64,000 bases of DNA from Bog-473 sp963743785. Its GTDB lineage: Bacteria > Actinomycetota > Acidimicrobiia > Acidimicrobiales > RAAP-2. The stretch's first letter is position 1; every line of letters starts with the position of its first letter. The DNA lies in assembly GCA_963743785.1 (NCBI GenBank), contig CAVURD010000028.1, forward strand, positions 124,001-188,000, written 5' to 3'. A program made the translations under genes and the position numbers. The notes under the pieces were generated by a model. The model was not told the DNA's origin. It was given only the letters and a program-made list of their open reading frames with translations, and did no database searches. This document shows, in pieces, positions 8,514 to 17,094 of this stretch.

Positions 8514-9611
8514 GTGAACGTTTTCGTAGTCAACGCCGGATCGAGTTCGCTGAAGCTTCGACTGCTCGACTCCACCGATGCGATCGTCGCATCGCAGGAT
8601 CTAGCTCGACCCGGGCCAGCGGACCTAGGCAACGTCCTCGGTGCATTTCTCGACGAGCACCCTGACATCGATGCCGTTGGCCACCGTGTGGTCCATGGCG
8701 GCGCGGTTTTCACTCAGCCCGTGCTCCTCGACGACATGGTGGAAGCGAGGCTCGAGGAATTGAAGGATCTGGCCCCGCTGCACAATCCGCCCTCCTTGGC
8801 GGCCATCGAAGCGTTGGCATCGCTACGCCCCGAGCTCGGTCAGGTTGCTTGCTTTGACACGGCGTTCCATGCTGACATGCCCCCTAAAGCCGCCACCTAC
8901 GCGGTGCCTCGGATGTGGCGGGAGCGCTGGGGCATCCGACGCTTTGGCTTTCACGGCCTCAGTCACTCCTGGGCGAGCCGTCGGGCGGGCGAGCTTTTGG
9001 GTCGGCCCCGAGATCAGCTCCGCTTGGTGACGGCCCACATCGGCGCCGGAGCCTCGTTGGCGGCAGTGTTCCACGGGCGATCTGTGGACACGACTATGGG
9101 TTTCACCCCAATGGAAGGCTTGGTGATGGCCACGCGCTCGGGCAGTGTCGATCCCGGGATCCTCGTGTGGGCGCAGCGTCATGGCGGCCTTTCCCTCACC
9201 GACGTCGAGCAGGCACTCGAGCACGAGTCGGGACTCCGTGGTCTTTCGGGTGGATCGGGCGACCTGCGAGAGGTGCACGCAGCCATGGACGCCGGTGACG
9301 ACAACGCCCGACTGGCCTATGAGGTCTACGTGTATCGGATCCAATGCGGCGTAGCCGCCATGGCCACAGCTATGGGCGGGTTCGATGCCCTGGTGTTCAC
9401 CGGCGGAGCGGGCGAAGGCGATCCCATCCTACGAGCAGATACCTGTGCGGGACTTCGCTTCCTCGGCGTCAGCCCCTTGCCTCCTTCGGATCGCGAACCG
9501 GCTGGGGACAGACTCGTGTCTGCAATTGGGTCGAGCACGGCCGTGCTCGTCGTGGCGGCTCGTGAGGACCTCGAGATTGCCCGTCACGTCCGGAGCTTGC
9601 TTGAGCGATGA
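8514..9611 (+). CDS. ackA: Acetate kinase
   Basis: Converts acetyl phosphate and ADP to acetate and ATP, and the reverse. The protein (365 residues) starts NAGSSSLKLRL, keeps GHRVVHGG, FDTAFHADMP, the catalytic-region RFGFHGLSHSWASRRA, the phosphate loop HIGAGASLAAV, DTTMGFTPMEGLVMATRSGSVDPG and the C-terminal FTGGAGEGDP. It is slightly shorter than the usual 395-400 residues, mostly because of compact loops in the N-terminal domain. GTG 8514 is preceded by AAGGTGG. With xfp it forms a phosphoketolase-acetate pathway for substrate-level phosphorylation, and could set the cell's acetyl-phosphate level, which also drives non-enzymatic protein acetylation. Confidence 0.97.
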   Translation: MNVFVVNAGSSSLKLRLLDSTDAIVASQDLARPGPADLGNVLGAFLDEHPDIDAVGHRVVHGGAVFTQPVLLDDMVEARLEELKDLAPLHNPPSLAAIEALASLRPELGQVACFDTAFHADMPPKAATYAVPRMWRERWGIRRFGFHGLSHSWASRRAGELLGRPRDQLRLVTAHIGAGASLAAVFHGRSVDTTMGFTPMEGLVMATRSGSVDPGILVWAQRHGGLSLTDVEQALEHESGLRGLSGGSGDLREVHAAMDAGDDNARLAYEVYVYRIQCGVAAMATAMGGFDALVFTGGAGEGDPILRADTCAGLRFLGVSPLPPSDREPAGDRLVSAIGSSTAVLVVAAREDLEIARHVRSLLER

Positions 9612-9813
9612 GGAATCTGAGCGATCAACCTCGAGTTCTTGACACCTTGCGCACCCGTCGAGCGTTGCCGATGCCGGGAATGGTTCCCACATCGTGGTGT
9701 CGATCGCACCACTATTCTCGGTCCTAACCCACAACCGGGAGCCAACAGCCCTTTGCGCGTGTTTGCCTCCGTAATCATACAGACCCTAAGAGAATGACAT
9801 CGAATCTCACGCG

Positions 9814-10485
9814 CTAGCGAACAATCTCTTCAACCACATTGGCGTCCGCCTCTTGTCCCGACCTATGCAGTGCTTCAGCTCGCTCCTTGATTCCGAGGAG
9901 CATTTTTCGCTCCATTATCAAGCTGCCTGGCTCCATCACCAGTGTCTGGATGGCCCGTTGCACCAACGACGCTCCCGGGGTACTGATCCTGTTTCGGCTC
10001 AGCAACCTGGTCACATTCGAACCGAGAGGGACAAGAACGAACGCCCAGACCCAGTTGCCGTCCTCTGAATGCAGGACCATCGCTTTCTCGGCGTCAAGGA
10101 CATCAACACGCAAGCGCGGCCCGGACTTTCCGAGCTGTTCCACGTCACCAACCTTCCGATCTTGAAACTCAGGCAGGATGTGGTCGACGCTGTGCATGTT
10201 CAGACCGAACAAATTCTCGATCCAGTCATAGGTGTATACGCCACCTTTGCCACTGCCCATCTGCATGAGCCAGGGCCAGACAGCTGATGGGGGAGCACTG
10301 ATAGTGATTGCCCTCGTCGAAAGAGCCTCCGGATTCGAAAGAAACTCATCACCAGGCAGAACTCGGCGAACGTCCTCGTCGGTTGCGCCCCAGGTGAGAC
10401 ACCGCTTGCGTCCGATCGGCAGATAAGTCGCGACAGTCCCGGCAATGGCGGTGCTTGTCACCCAACCTCCCTTGCGCAACCTCAT
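9814..10485 (-). CDS. SRPBCC-fold protein
   Basis: About 223 residues of the START/SRPBCC helix-grip superfamily. An N-terminal hydrophobic stretch (TAIAGTVATYLPIG) is followed by GATDEDVRRVLPGDEF, STRAITISAPPSAVWPWLMQMG, GGVYTYDWIENLFGLNM and a DGNWVWAFVLVPLGSNVTRLLSR strand. These are hallmarks of a widespread actinobacterial subfamily. Members bind hydrophobic ligands; the ligand and biochemical role are unknown. ATG 10485 is chosen over TTG 10503 because GGGGAG lies six bases upstream. The N-terminal hydrophobic segment suggests membrane association. It lies downstream of, and in the same direction as, the alcohol dehydrogenase, but a strong hairpin separates them. Confidence 0.8.
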   Translation of the reverse strand: MRLRKGGWVTSTAIAGTVATYLPIGRKRCLTWGATDEDVRRVLPGDEFLSNPEALSTRAITISAPPSAVWPWLMQMGSGKGGVYTYDWIENLFGLNMHSVDHILPEFQDRKVGDVEQLGKSGPRLRVDVLDAEKAMVLHSEDGNWVWAFVLVPLGSNVTRLLSRNRISTPGASLVQRAIQTLVMEPGSLIMERKMLLGIKERAEALHRSGQEADANVVEEIVR

Positions 10486-10572
10486 GACTCTCCCCTCAAT
10501 CAAGGGTGAACGTCGATCTCAGCTTTCGAGCTCTGTGGTCGTATGTCGTCATCGGTCGCTCCCCGACGCAAG

Positions 10573-10610
10573 CGCATTCCGTAGCCCACGGCCACGGGCT
10601 ACCGAATGCG
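10573..10610. terminator. Strong inverted repeat, probable terminator of adh
   Basis: Arms CGCATTCCGTAGCCC and GGGCTACCGAATGCG pair in 14 of 15 positions around an 8-base loop. It lies 149 bases past the stop of the minus-strand alcohol dehydrogenase. There is no T-run, which is common for actinobacterial hairpins. An operator for the SRPBCC gene is the alternative. Confidence 0.5.
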
Positions 10611-10758
10611 GGATCCTCACACCTTCAACTGTTCATGGATTTCGAAGTCCGCGGACCAGAATCGGCGCAGGACGCATCCAGCCTCGCACTCCTCTGCACC
10701 CGACCATTCTCCCCACGCTCAGATGTGAAAGGGAACGGGAGGCCTCCGACGAAGTTGA

Positions 10759-11799
10759 TCAACGGGTGATGACCACCTTGAGCGCACCGGTTTCTGACGC
10801 CCGGCCGAAGACGTCATAGGCTTCGAGCATCTGATCCAGCTCGAAATGGTGACTGACGAATCGCTCCGCATCGATCAGGTGCGACGCAACGAGCCGCAGG
10901 AGCGTCGGCGTCGAGTACGTGTCAACGAGTCCGGTTGTCACCGTTACGTTTCGGATCCACAGTGACTCAAGATGGAGCGTCGCCGGCTCTCCGTGGACGC
11001 CGATGTTTGCCACGTGACCACCCGGACGCACCAATTCGGTGCATAGTTCGAAAGTCTGAGGGACACCGACAGCCTCAATGGCGACATCGGCGCCGAGTCC
11101 CTGGGTCAAAGACTGCACGATGGCGACCGCGTCCTCCCTTCCGTTGTTCACCGTTACGTCGGCGCCGAAACGCTTTGCCGCGTCGAGCCGCGCGTCAGAC
11201 AAGTCGATCGCGATGATGTGTCCCGGAGAGAACAGCTTGGCCCCTACAATTGCCGAGAGGCCGATGGGACCGGCGCCCACAATGGCGACCGTGTCGCCGG
11301 GCCGGACGCTACCGTTCAGCACGCCGACCTCATATGAGGTGGGGAGGATGTCCGCCAGCATCAGGATCTCCTCATCACTGGCGCCGTCGGGCACAGAATA
11401 CGTCGAGGTGTCGGCAAAGGGAACGCGCACCATTTCCGCCTGGGTCCCGTCAATGAGGTGCCCAAGAATCCATCCACCCCCGCCAAGACATTGGCCATAG
11501 CTCCCCTCGCGACAGAACCGGCACCTCCCACATGCCGAGATGCACGAGACGAGCACCCGGTCTCCGATGCTCACAGTCTTGACCCCGGAGCCGACTTCGA
11601 CGACCGTGCCAACCGCCTCATGGCCAAGGATTCGACCCGGCGTAGTCTCGGGAACGTCACCCTTAAGGATGTGCAGGTCAGTTCCGCAGATCGTCGTGGC
11701 ATCGACCCGCACGATGGCATCGCCATCGTCGAGGATGACCGGGTCGGACACGTTCTTCCAGGACTTGGAGCCTGGACCTTCATAGACGAGTGCCTTCAT
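10759..11799 (-). CDS. Zinc-dependent alcohol dehydrogenase family protein
   Basis: Medium-chain dehydrogenase/reductase of 346 residues that oxidises alcohols or reduces aldehydes/ketones with NAD(P). It has the catalytic zinc set ICGTDLHILKG, GRILGHEAVGTVVEVG and the structural zinc cysteines CGRCRFCREGSYGQC, then the Rossmann motif VGAGPIGLSA. The pattern GHEAVGTV with CISACGRC resembles secondary-alcohol/isopropanol-type dehydrogenases. ATG 11799 is preceded by AGGGACGC. A DevR-like box sits 62 bases upstream, so it is probably induced with the dormancy set, where it could regenerate oxidised cofactor during fermentation of acetyl units. The substrate is unknown. Confidence 0.9.
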   Translation of the reverse strand: MKALVYEGPGSKSWKNVSDPVILDDGDAIVRVDATTICGTDLHILKGDVPETTPGRILGHEAVGTVVEVGSGVKTVSIGDRVLVSCISACGRCRFCREGSYGQCLGGGGWILGHLIDGTQAEMVRVPFADTSTYSVPDGASDEEILMLADILPTSYEVGVLNGSVRPGDTVAIVGAGPIGLSAIVGAKLFSPGHIIAIDLSDARLDAAKRFGADVTVNNGREDAVAIVQSLTQGLGADVAIEAVGVPQTFELCTELVRPGGHVANIGVHGEPATLHLESLWIRNVTVTTGLVDTYSTPTLLRLVASHLIDAERFVSHHFELDQMLEAYDVFGRASETGALKVVITR

Positions 11800-11861
11800 T
11801 ATGCGTCCCTACTTTCTTGGGTCTTCGTTCTTTCATCATGCGATTGATGCCAAGCCGTGAC

Positions 11862-11880
11862 TAGGGCCAAAGGTCCACTC
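11862..11880 (-). promoter_or_regulatory. DevR/DosR-like box upstream of alcohol dehydrogenase
   Basis: Minus-strand sequence GAGTGGACCTTTGGCCCTA contains GGAC-N6-CCCTA. The gap to the dehydrogenase start is 62 bases, almost the same as for the box upstream of the GNAT operon. The WS/DGAT start on the other strand is about 166 bases away and could also be affected. Confidence 0.6.
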
Positions 11881-12046
11881 CCACCACTGCGCCGAGAACG
11901 GCATCGAGCAATGGCGCATGTTGGTGCCTAGCCAAGCGAATTGAGCCTTCCGCTCAGTGTGCGTTGTTAACCCCCCACATCTGTTGACTTCCGGCCCTGT
12001 TCACACTTCCAGATTGCCTGGACAATCGGATGGAGGTGCGAACGCT

Positions 12047-13414
12047 ATGAGCGAAGATCGTGAACGGGTGACCGACACCATGAGCGGTGCCGACGCCCTG
12101 CTGTGGACAATCGGGCGGGACCCAGTGCTACGTCCGACGGTAGTCGCAGTGATGACACTCGACATAGCTCCCCAATGGTCGCAGGTGCAGGACCGGATCG
12201 AAGCCCTCACCAAGATCGTCCCTCGACTTCGGTCACATGCCGTTTCGCGGCCCATGAGCCAAGGAAGACCGCAGTTCGTCGAAGACAGTCGGTTCGACCT
12301 CGGTGTCCATCTCAGGCGAATTGTGTTGCCACCTCGAGCAACGTTCAGGGAGGTGCTTGACATCGCTCAGAACATGGCCACGGTCGGTTTTGATACAGAG
12401 CTGCCGCCCTGGGAGGGGGTGGTTGTCGAAGGCGTGGACGGTGAACATGCGGCGCTCATCGTCAAGGTTCACCACGCACTCGTCGATGGTGTCGGTGGCC
12501 TCGGGGTACTTATGCACCTCCTGGATCGCGACAGACGTGCCGCGAGTTCTGCCGCCCCCGCACGCACAACTCCTTCCGTCAAAACGTCACTCGACCCTTT
12601 CAATCATCTTCCCAGTCCACGCCGCATTGCTGGCGCGGCATTCGAGGCAGCGATTCACCCGGCCAAATCGATGAGTCAGGTTCTCTCGACCGGCACCTCC
12701 GTGGCGAGACTCCTCGCTCCAGCCCGCCAGCCAATTTCCACTCTCATGTGTGAACGCAGTTTCAGACGACGTTTTGACGTGCTCGCCTTGGAGATCCGGG
12801 AGCTACAAGAGGCGGCCCGAACAACGGGCGGCACCATAAATGATGCATTCATTGCGTCCGTTGTGAGTGGCCTCAGCCGCTACCACAAGCTCCACGGCAA
12901 CGAGCTCAGAGGCCTCAGAGCACTTATGCCCGTCAATGTGCGAAGCGAGGGCGATGCGCTCGCCGGGAATCACTTCGTGCCGGCGCGATTCGTGGTCCCA
13001 GTCACAGCCGAAGTAGCAGATTGCCTGCGGGAGGTGCAGCGGATCACAAGTTCATGGAAGCACGCCCCGGGCTTGGCGCTGAGCGACACGATGGCAACCG
13101 GCCTCAGCTTCTTGCCGGCTCCTGTCGCCACGGCAATGTGGGGTTCGATGCTCAAAGGCGATGACTTTTGTGTGACCAACGTTGCGGGACCACCCTTCGA
13201 GATGTACTTCGCCGGCTCCCTGGTCAGTCGCATGTACGCATTTGCGCCGCCGTCGGGAGCCGCTCTCAACGTCTCTTTGGTGTCCTCGGCCGGACGGGCC
13301 TACGTAGGCATAAATCTCGACACCGCGGCAATACCCGATAGTGAGAAACTGACGGCCTGCCTCGGGGATGGGTTCGCTGACGTTCTCCGTCTGGGCACAG
13401 GAACCGTGGCGTAG
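12047..13414 (+). CDS. Wax ester synthase/diacylglycerol acyltransferase (first copy)
   Basis: Membrane-associated acyltransferase of about 455 residues that esterifies a long-chain alcohol or diacylglycerol with acyl-CoA, making storage lipid. The catalytic motif HHALVDG (HHxxxDG) sits about 140 residues in, preceded by PPWEGVVVEG. The C-terminal domain has RALMPVNVR and CVTNVAGPPFEMYFAG, equivalent to the conserved NVPGP region. ATG 12047 has GGAGG ten bases upstream; the extension to 11957 has none. Divergent from the alcohol dehydrogenase. Mycobacterial Tgs1, a member of this family, belongs to the DosR regulon. It differs strongly from the second copy at 17.1-18.5 kb. Confidence 0.92.
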   Translation: MSEDRERVTDTMSGADALLWTIGRDPVLRPTVVAVMTLDIAPQWSQVQDRIEALTKIVPRLRSHAVSRPMSQGRPQFVEDSRFDLGVHLRRIVLPPRATFREVLDIAQNMATVGFDTELPPWEGVVVEGVDGEHAALIVKVHHALVDGVGGLGVLMHLLDRDRRAASSAAPARTTPSVKTSLDPFNHLPSPRRIAGAAFEAAIHPAKSMSQVLSTGTSVARLLAPARQPISTLMCERSFRRRFDVLALEIRELQEAARTTGGTINDAFIASVVSGLSRYHKLHGNELRGLRALMPVNVRSEGDALAGNHFVPARFVVPVTAEVADCLREVQRITSSWKHAPGLALSDTMATGLSFLPAPVATAMWGSMLKGDDFCVTNVAGPPFEMYFAGSLVSRMYAFAPPSGAALNVSLVSSAGRAYVGINLDTAAIPDSEKLTACLGDGFADVLRLGTGTVA

Positions 13415-13675
13415 AGCACCTCCATCGACGCTCTCGTGCCAATCGAATCGCTCTGACAACCCGGAGTTACCACACAGAGCCCCTACATGGCGGGCCGGTG
13501 GGCGAGCCGACCCATCGTGTCGGGAGATCACAGCATGAGGTCCGACGGATAGGGCGGGAGAGCTGTGGATCAGGCCTCAAGGTGACCTTTGCCTCTGGTT
13601 TGCCTCCACCTCGAGGTACACCCTGAACAATGTCCCCCAAACGAGGTGCGGGACGGAATCGGTGAAGGAGAGAGC

Positions 13676-14689
13676 GTGAGTGTTCGCATAGGCATCAACG
13701 GGTTCGGCCGGATGGGGCGAGCGCTGGTGCGCATCGCCGCCGCCGAAGGGGCACCTTTCCAGGTGGTGGCGGTCAATGACCTGGCCCCTCCGGACCAGCT
13801 GGCCAAGTTGCTCGCCCGGGATTCGGTGTACGGACGATTCCCTCAGGAGGTAGTGCTCGAGGGTTCCTACCTGAAGCTGGGCCCGGCGCGGATCGAGCTG
13901 CTGGACGAGCCTGAGGTGAAGCTGCTCCCCTGGGGCGATCTGGACCTCGACGTCGTCGTCGAGGCCACTGGGCGGTTCACTTCCCGCGACCTGGCGGCCG
14001 GTCATCTGGACGCCGGCGCGCCACGGGTGGTGGTGTCGGCCCCCTGCAAGGACGCCGATGGGACCTTTGTGATGGGGGTCAACGACGAGGCTTTCGATCC
14101 TTCCCGCCACGTGGTCGTGTCCAACGCCTCGTGCACGACGAACTGCCTGGCGGTGCTGGCCAAAGTCCTCGAGGATGCCTTCGGGATCGAGGACGGCCTC
14201 ATGACCACGGTGCACGCCTACACCGGCGATCAGCGCCTGGTGGACTCGGTCCACAAGGACCCACGTCGGGCCCGCGGAGCGGCCATGAACATCATCCCGA
14301 CATCCACCGGTGCCGCCCGGGCCACCGGGACGGTGCTGTCCGCCCTCAGCGGCCACCTTGACGGCCTGGCACTGAGGGTCCCGGTGCCCGATGCCTCGGT
14401 GACCGATCTGGTGGCATTGGTCAAGACGCCTCCCACGATCGAGGAGGTCCACGCCGCCTACAGGACGGCTGCCTCGGTGGGTCCGTTGGCCGGACGCCTC
14501 GAGTACTCCGAGGACGATCTCGTCTCGAGCGACGTCGTCGGCTCCACGGCCTCGTGCCTCTACGACTCGGGCTTCACCATGGTCCAGGGGCGCCTGGTCA
14601 AGGTGCTCGGTTGGTACGACAATGAGTGGGGCTATGCCAACCGCCTGGCCGATCTGACCGTCAAAGTAGGCACCGCTGCAAGACCGTGA
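13676..14689 (+). CDS. gap: Glyceraldehyde-3-phosphate dehydrogenase
   Basis: NAD(P)-dependent oxidation and phosphorylation of glyceraldehyde 3-phosphate. About 337 residues with the N-terminal Rossmann motif RIGINGFGRMGR, VNDLAPPDQLAKLLARDS, catalytic SNASCTTNCLA, the His motif TTVHAYTGDQ, and C-terminal WYDNEWGYANRL. GTG 13676 is preceded by GAAGGAGAG; the open frame upstream has no RBS. It stands alone rather than in the usual gap-pgk-tpi cluster, so it may be a secondary GAPDH dedicated to glyceraldehyde 3-phosphate released by the phosphoketolase. A degenerate CCCCC-AA half-site lies about 40 bases upstream, too weak to call a DevR box. Confidence 0.95.
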   Translation: MSVRIGINGFGRMGRALVRIAAAEGAPFQVVAVNDLAPPDQLAKLLARDSVYGRFPQEVVLEGSYLKLGPARIELLDEPEVKLLPWGDLDLDVVVEATGRFTSRDLAAGHLDAGAPRVVVSAPCKDADGTFVMGVNDEAFDPSRHVVVSNASCTTNCLAVLAKVLEDAFGIEDGLMTTVHAYTGDQRLVDSVHKDPRRARGAAMNIIPTSTGAARATGTVLSALSGHLDGLALRVPVPDASVTDLVALVKTPPTIEEVHAAYRTAASVGPLAGRLEYSEDDLVSSDVVGSTASCLYDSGFTMVQGRLVKVLGWYDNEWGYANRLADLTVKVGTAARP

Positions 14690-14944
14690 CCGGCCAGGCT
14701 CTCAGGATTCTTGGAGTGAGAGCGGACCAAGAGACCGACCCTCGGTGTCACGACGGAGCCACCGAACCGCTCGAAGAGCCGAGACGGCGCAGCAGCAGGC
14801 GACCTCAATGGATATTGCGACACGATGTGTCCGGCGGGAAGCGCTCGGCAATCGATCATCGACCTGGTCGCAACGACGCCCATCCAAGGTCGGTGCCCTG
14901 ATGAATCGAGGCGCCTAGTCCAGTCGTAGACCTCAGCCCCGAAG

Positions 14945-14963
14945 GTTGGGACGTTTGGCCCTA
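14945..14963 (+). promoter_or_regulatory. DevR/DosR-like box upstream of XRE-PPOX gene
   Basis: The sequence GTTGGGACGTTTGGCCCTA is the closest match in the window to mycobacterial DosR boxes of the GGGACTTTCGGCCC type. It ends 33 bases before ATG 14997, exactly the spacing seen at the CBS gene at 18.8 kb. A possible -10 (TATCAC at 14982) follows. Confidence 0.7.
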
Positions 14964-14996
14964 CGGACGGCGGGGTGGGCGTATCACAATGAACCC

Positions 14997-15743
14997 ATGA
15001 CACACATTTCCATCACTCCAGCCGACTCGGCAATCCAATCCCGCAGCCCCAACGAAGTGAGCCTGAGCGAGCAGCCACCGGGTCCTTTGGCCAGCGACCT
15101 GGCTCGACGGGTCGCCCATCGCCGAAACGAACTCGGACTGAGTATCGAAGAACTCGCCAGCCGAGCGGGAGCGGATCCCCAGTATCTCAAGTACTTCGAA
15201 CACAGCCCGGACGCCACTCTGAGCGCTGGGACGATGCTGCTGATCGCTCAGGCCCTGGAAACGAGCCCTATCGCGCTCTTGGGCGGAGACGTGGATCGAC
15301 CCCTCGGACATGGGCGGGCCGGGCGCCACCCGGTGCTCGAGACACTCACCCAGGAACAATGCGAGGCGCACCTCTCGGTCGGGGGGGTGGGGCGGATCCT
15401 CTTTGTGACGGGCCGTGGCCCAGTTGCCGTGCCGGTGAATTTCGAATTCACCAATGGTGAGATCGTGTTCAGCACCGACGAGACCAAGGCCAAGAGCATC
15501 GAGACGGAGCACTTTGTCGGCTTTGAGGTCGATCGCGTCGATGAAGCAGTGAGCGAGGGGTGGAGCGTGCTGGTCACTGGTCGGGGGCGCAGAATCAAGG
15601 CCGACGCCGAGGAATACCAACGTCTCGCATCACTCGACCTCGAGGCGTGGGCCGGGGGTACTCGCCACACGCTGGTCGCCATCACGGCAGACCAAGTCAC
15701 CGGTCGCGTCATTGTCCACGAATCCCCACCCGAGCAAGACTGA
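14997..15743 (+). CDS. XRE helix-turn-helix / PPOX (FMN-binding split-barrel) fusion
   Basis: A 248-residue fusion. Residues about 30-100 form an XRE-type helix-turn-helix (LARRVAHRRNELGLSIEELA, then ASRAGADPQYLKYFE). Residues about 120-240 form a pyridoxamine-phosphate-oxidase-like split barrel (RILFVTGRGPVAVPVNFEF, SFSTDETKAKSIE-like strand, VLVTGRGRRI). Such fusions occur in actinobacteria and are thought to couple a flavin or F420-binding domain to DNA binding; the cofactor here is not determined. ATG 14997 is supported by the position of the DevR-like box, which covers the alternative TTG 14946. A weak RBS suggests a very short leader. It may be a redox-sensing secondary regulator within the dormancy set. 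Confidence 0.85.
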   Translation: MTHISITPADSAIQSRSPNEVSLSEQPPGPLASDLARRVAHRRNELGLSIEELASRAGADPQYLKYFEHSPDATLSAGTMLLIAQALETSPIALLGGDVDRPLGHGRAGRHPVLETLTQEQCEAHLSVGGVGRILFVTGRGPVAVPVNFEFTNGEIVFSTDETKAKSIETEHFVGFEVDRVDEAVSEGWSVLVTGRGRRIKADAEEYQRLASLDLEAWAGGTRHTLVAITADQVTGRVIVHESPPEQD

Positions 15744-15878
15744 CCCGAATGAACGTGTTCACCTCAAAGTTCGCAACGGATTTGGGGTCGGGCTGTATTG
15801 TGGGACCAGGAAAAATGGGGTGCCGGCGAGACGCGGGACACGTTTTCGTCCCAATGTCGTGAGTAAGGAGTGGGGCCA

Positions 15879-16301
15879 ATGTTGGTAAGGGAATGCCTGC
15901 GAAAGGCTCCAGTCACGGTACCTCCCGAATGCACACTCGAGGAGGCAGCCGGTCTGATGGGCAGCCATGGGGTGGGGTCTCTTCTTGTGGTCAGCGGCGA
16001 CCACCTGCTGGGAATAGTGACAGATCGAGACATTGCGGTTCGAGGTGTCGGAACCGGTCAACCGTTGAGTTCGAAGATCAAGACGGTCATGACGGAACGG
16101 CCGGTCACCATACAAGGTTCGGCCGACATTTTCGAAGCATTCAAGATCCTCAAACTCGCGGGTATCCGGCGACTCCCAGTCCTTGAGGAAGGCGACATTG
16201 CAGGAATCATTACGGTCGACGACCTGCTCGTCTGGCTGGTGCTCGAGTTCGGCGCCATCACCACACCAGTCGCCGAGGAGCTTCTTCTTCCTCACCCCTA
16301 G
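15879..16301 (+). CDS. Tandem CBS-domain protein (Hrp1-like)
   Basis: A stand-alone pair of CBS domains, 140 residues, closest in size and layout to mycobacterial Hrp1 (Rv2626c), a DosR-regulon protein. CBS1 spans about residues 8-62 (GSLLVVSGDHLLGIVTDRDI), CBS2 about 70-122 (IRRLPVLEEGDIAGIITVDD). CBS pairs bind adenylates such as AMP or ATP and act as energy sensors or partners. ATG 15879 has AAGGAG eight bases upstream. It follows the XRE-PPOX gene in the same direction after 135 bases that include the imperfect inverted repeat GGGACACG-TTTTCGTCCC near 15836; this spacing does not fit the DevR box. Confidence 0.88.
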   Translation: MLVRECLRKAPVTVPPECTLEEAAGLMGSHGVGSLLVVSGDHLLGIVTDRDIAVRGVGTGQPLSSKIKTVMTERPVTIQGSADIFEAFKILKLAGIRRLPVLEEGDIAGIITVDDLLVWLVLEFGAITTPVAEELLLPHP

Positions 16302-16443
16302 ACCCGGGTCAAACCCAAGTAATGAGTGCGACGACGCGGGTCCAGCGTCCCCGCCATCGCCAGTTCTTCGCCAAGTTCGGAGAGCCGTGGTGCTCGACCA
16401 TTTCGATCTGACGGTTGCTGCCGCTCGGTAACACTGTGGTCGA

Positions 16444-17094
16444 TCAATTCGGCGGAGGTGGAGTAAATGGCTGCCCGTGACCTGCGGCGCGTTCAAGGAT
16501 GCTGACAACCCGTTCGGTGACGGTCTCGGAAGTGATCTCGTCCAATGTCCATGGCGACGTTGCTCTGCTTGTACCCTCTCTCTCCCACATATCGCCTTCC
16601 CAGACGTCGATCCTCCGGTGTTCCACATCGACGTCGAGTTGGAGATACGGGTTCAGGTCCTGGCGCGGTGTACCCGTTATCTTTCCCTTGAGTGACATCC
16701 AAAGAATCAACCGCGGCCGATGCATTGCCTCTGAGTGACCGTCCCAAATGAGCCCGCCGCCGCCGTCCTCCTCGAGCCTTCGTACGATCACCTCCATAGT
16801 CGGTTTGATCACCGACCGTGAGAGTTCGCGGTAGCTCTCAAGAAATTTCTCCATTTCGATCTGGATTTGTTCTTCTGCCGCGGCTATCTGACGTTGTCGA
16901 TCGGTCCAAAGCTCAATGATCTGGTCAATCTCATCAATCGGGTCCGCGATTCGTTGCCGGGCCGAGGCCGTGTCGTCAGCGGGAATATTCTCATTTTGTG
17001 GGGATTGCTCAATCGCCGCGCCATCGCTGAGCCCGTTGTCCTTGCTGGGATCGCCAGAGTCGTTCACATCCCTGATCCTAAAGTGCACGCTCAC
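16444..17094 (-). CDS. Conserved-looking hypothetical protein coupled to WS/DGAT
   Basis: About 216 residues, not recognised. Sequence: an acidic N-terminus, a Gln/Glu-rich helical segment (IIELWTDRQRQIAAAEEQIQ), then an alpha/beta region with WDGHSEAMHRPRLILWMSLKG, LQLDVDVEHRRIDVWEGDMW and WTLDEITSETVTERVVSILE, ending in a proline tail. No signal peptide or membrane segment. The start GTG 17094 overlaps the stop of the upstream WS/DGAT as GTGA, a four-base coupling overlap, which argues that it is translated and works with the acyltransferase. One possibility is a regulator or lipid-body factor, but this is speculation. Confidence 0.7.
   Translation of the reverse strand: MSVHFRIRDVNDSGDPSKDNGLSDGAAIEQSPQNENIPADDTASARQRIADPIDEIDQIIELWTDRQRQIAAAEEQIQIEMEKFLESYRELSRSVIKPTMEVIVRRLEEDGGGGLIWDGHSEAMHRPRLILWMSLKGKITGTPRQDLNPYLQLDVDVEHRRIDVWEGDMWEREGTSRATSPWTLDEITSETVTERVVSILERAAGHGQPFTPPPPN

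Noticed and set aside
13624..13640. DevR-like box upstream of GAPDH
   Set aside because: Only the CAATG and CCCCC-AA parts agree; GGAC and CCCTA are not both present.
14946..14996. TTG 14946 as start of the XRE-PPOX gene
   Set aside because: The codon lies in the DevR-like box; ATG 14997 fits box spacing and domain start.
15834..15855. GGGAC...GTCCC inverted repeat upstream of the first CBS gene as a DevR box
   Set aside because: The half-sites are spaced wider than in the other boxes, so it does not fit the motif; it may be a different operator.
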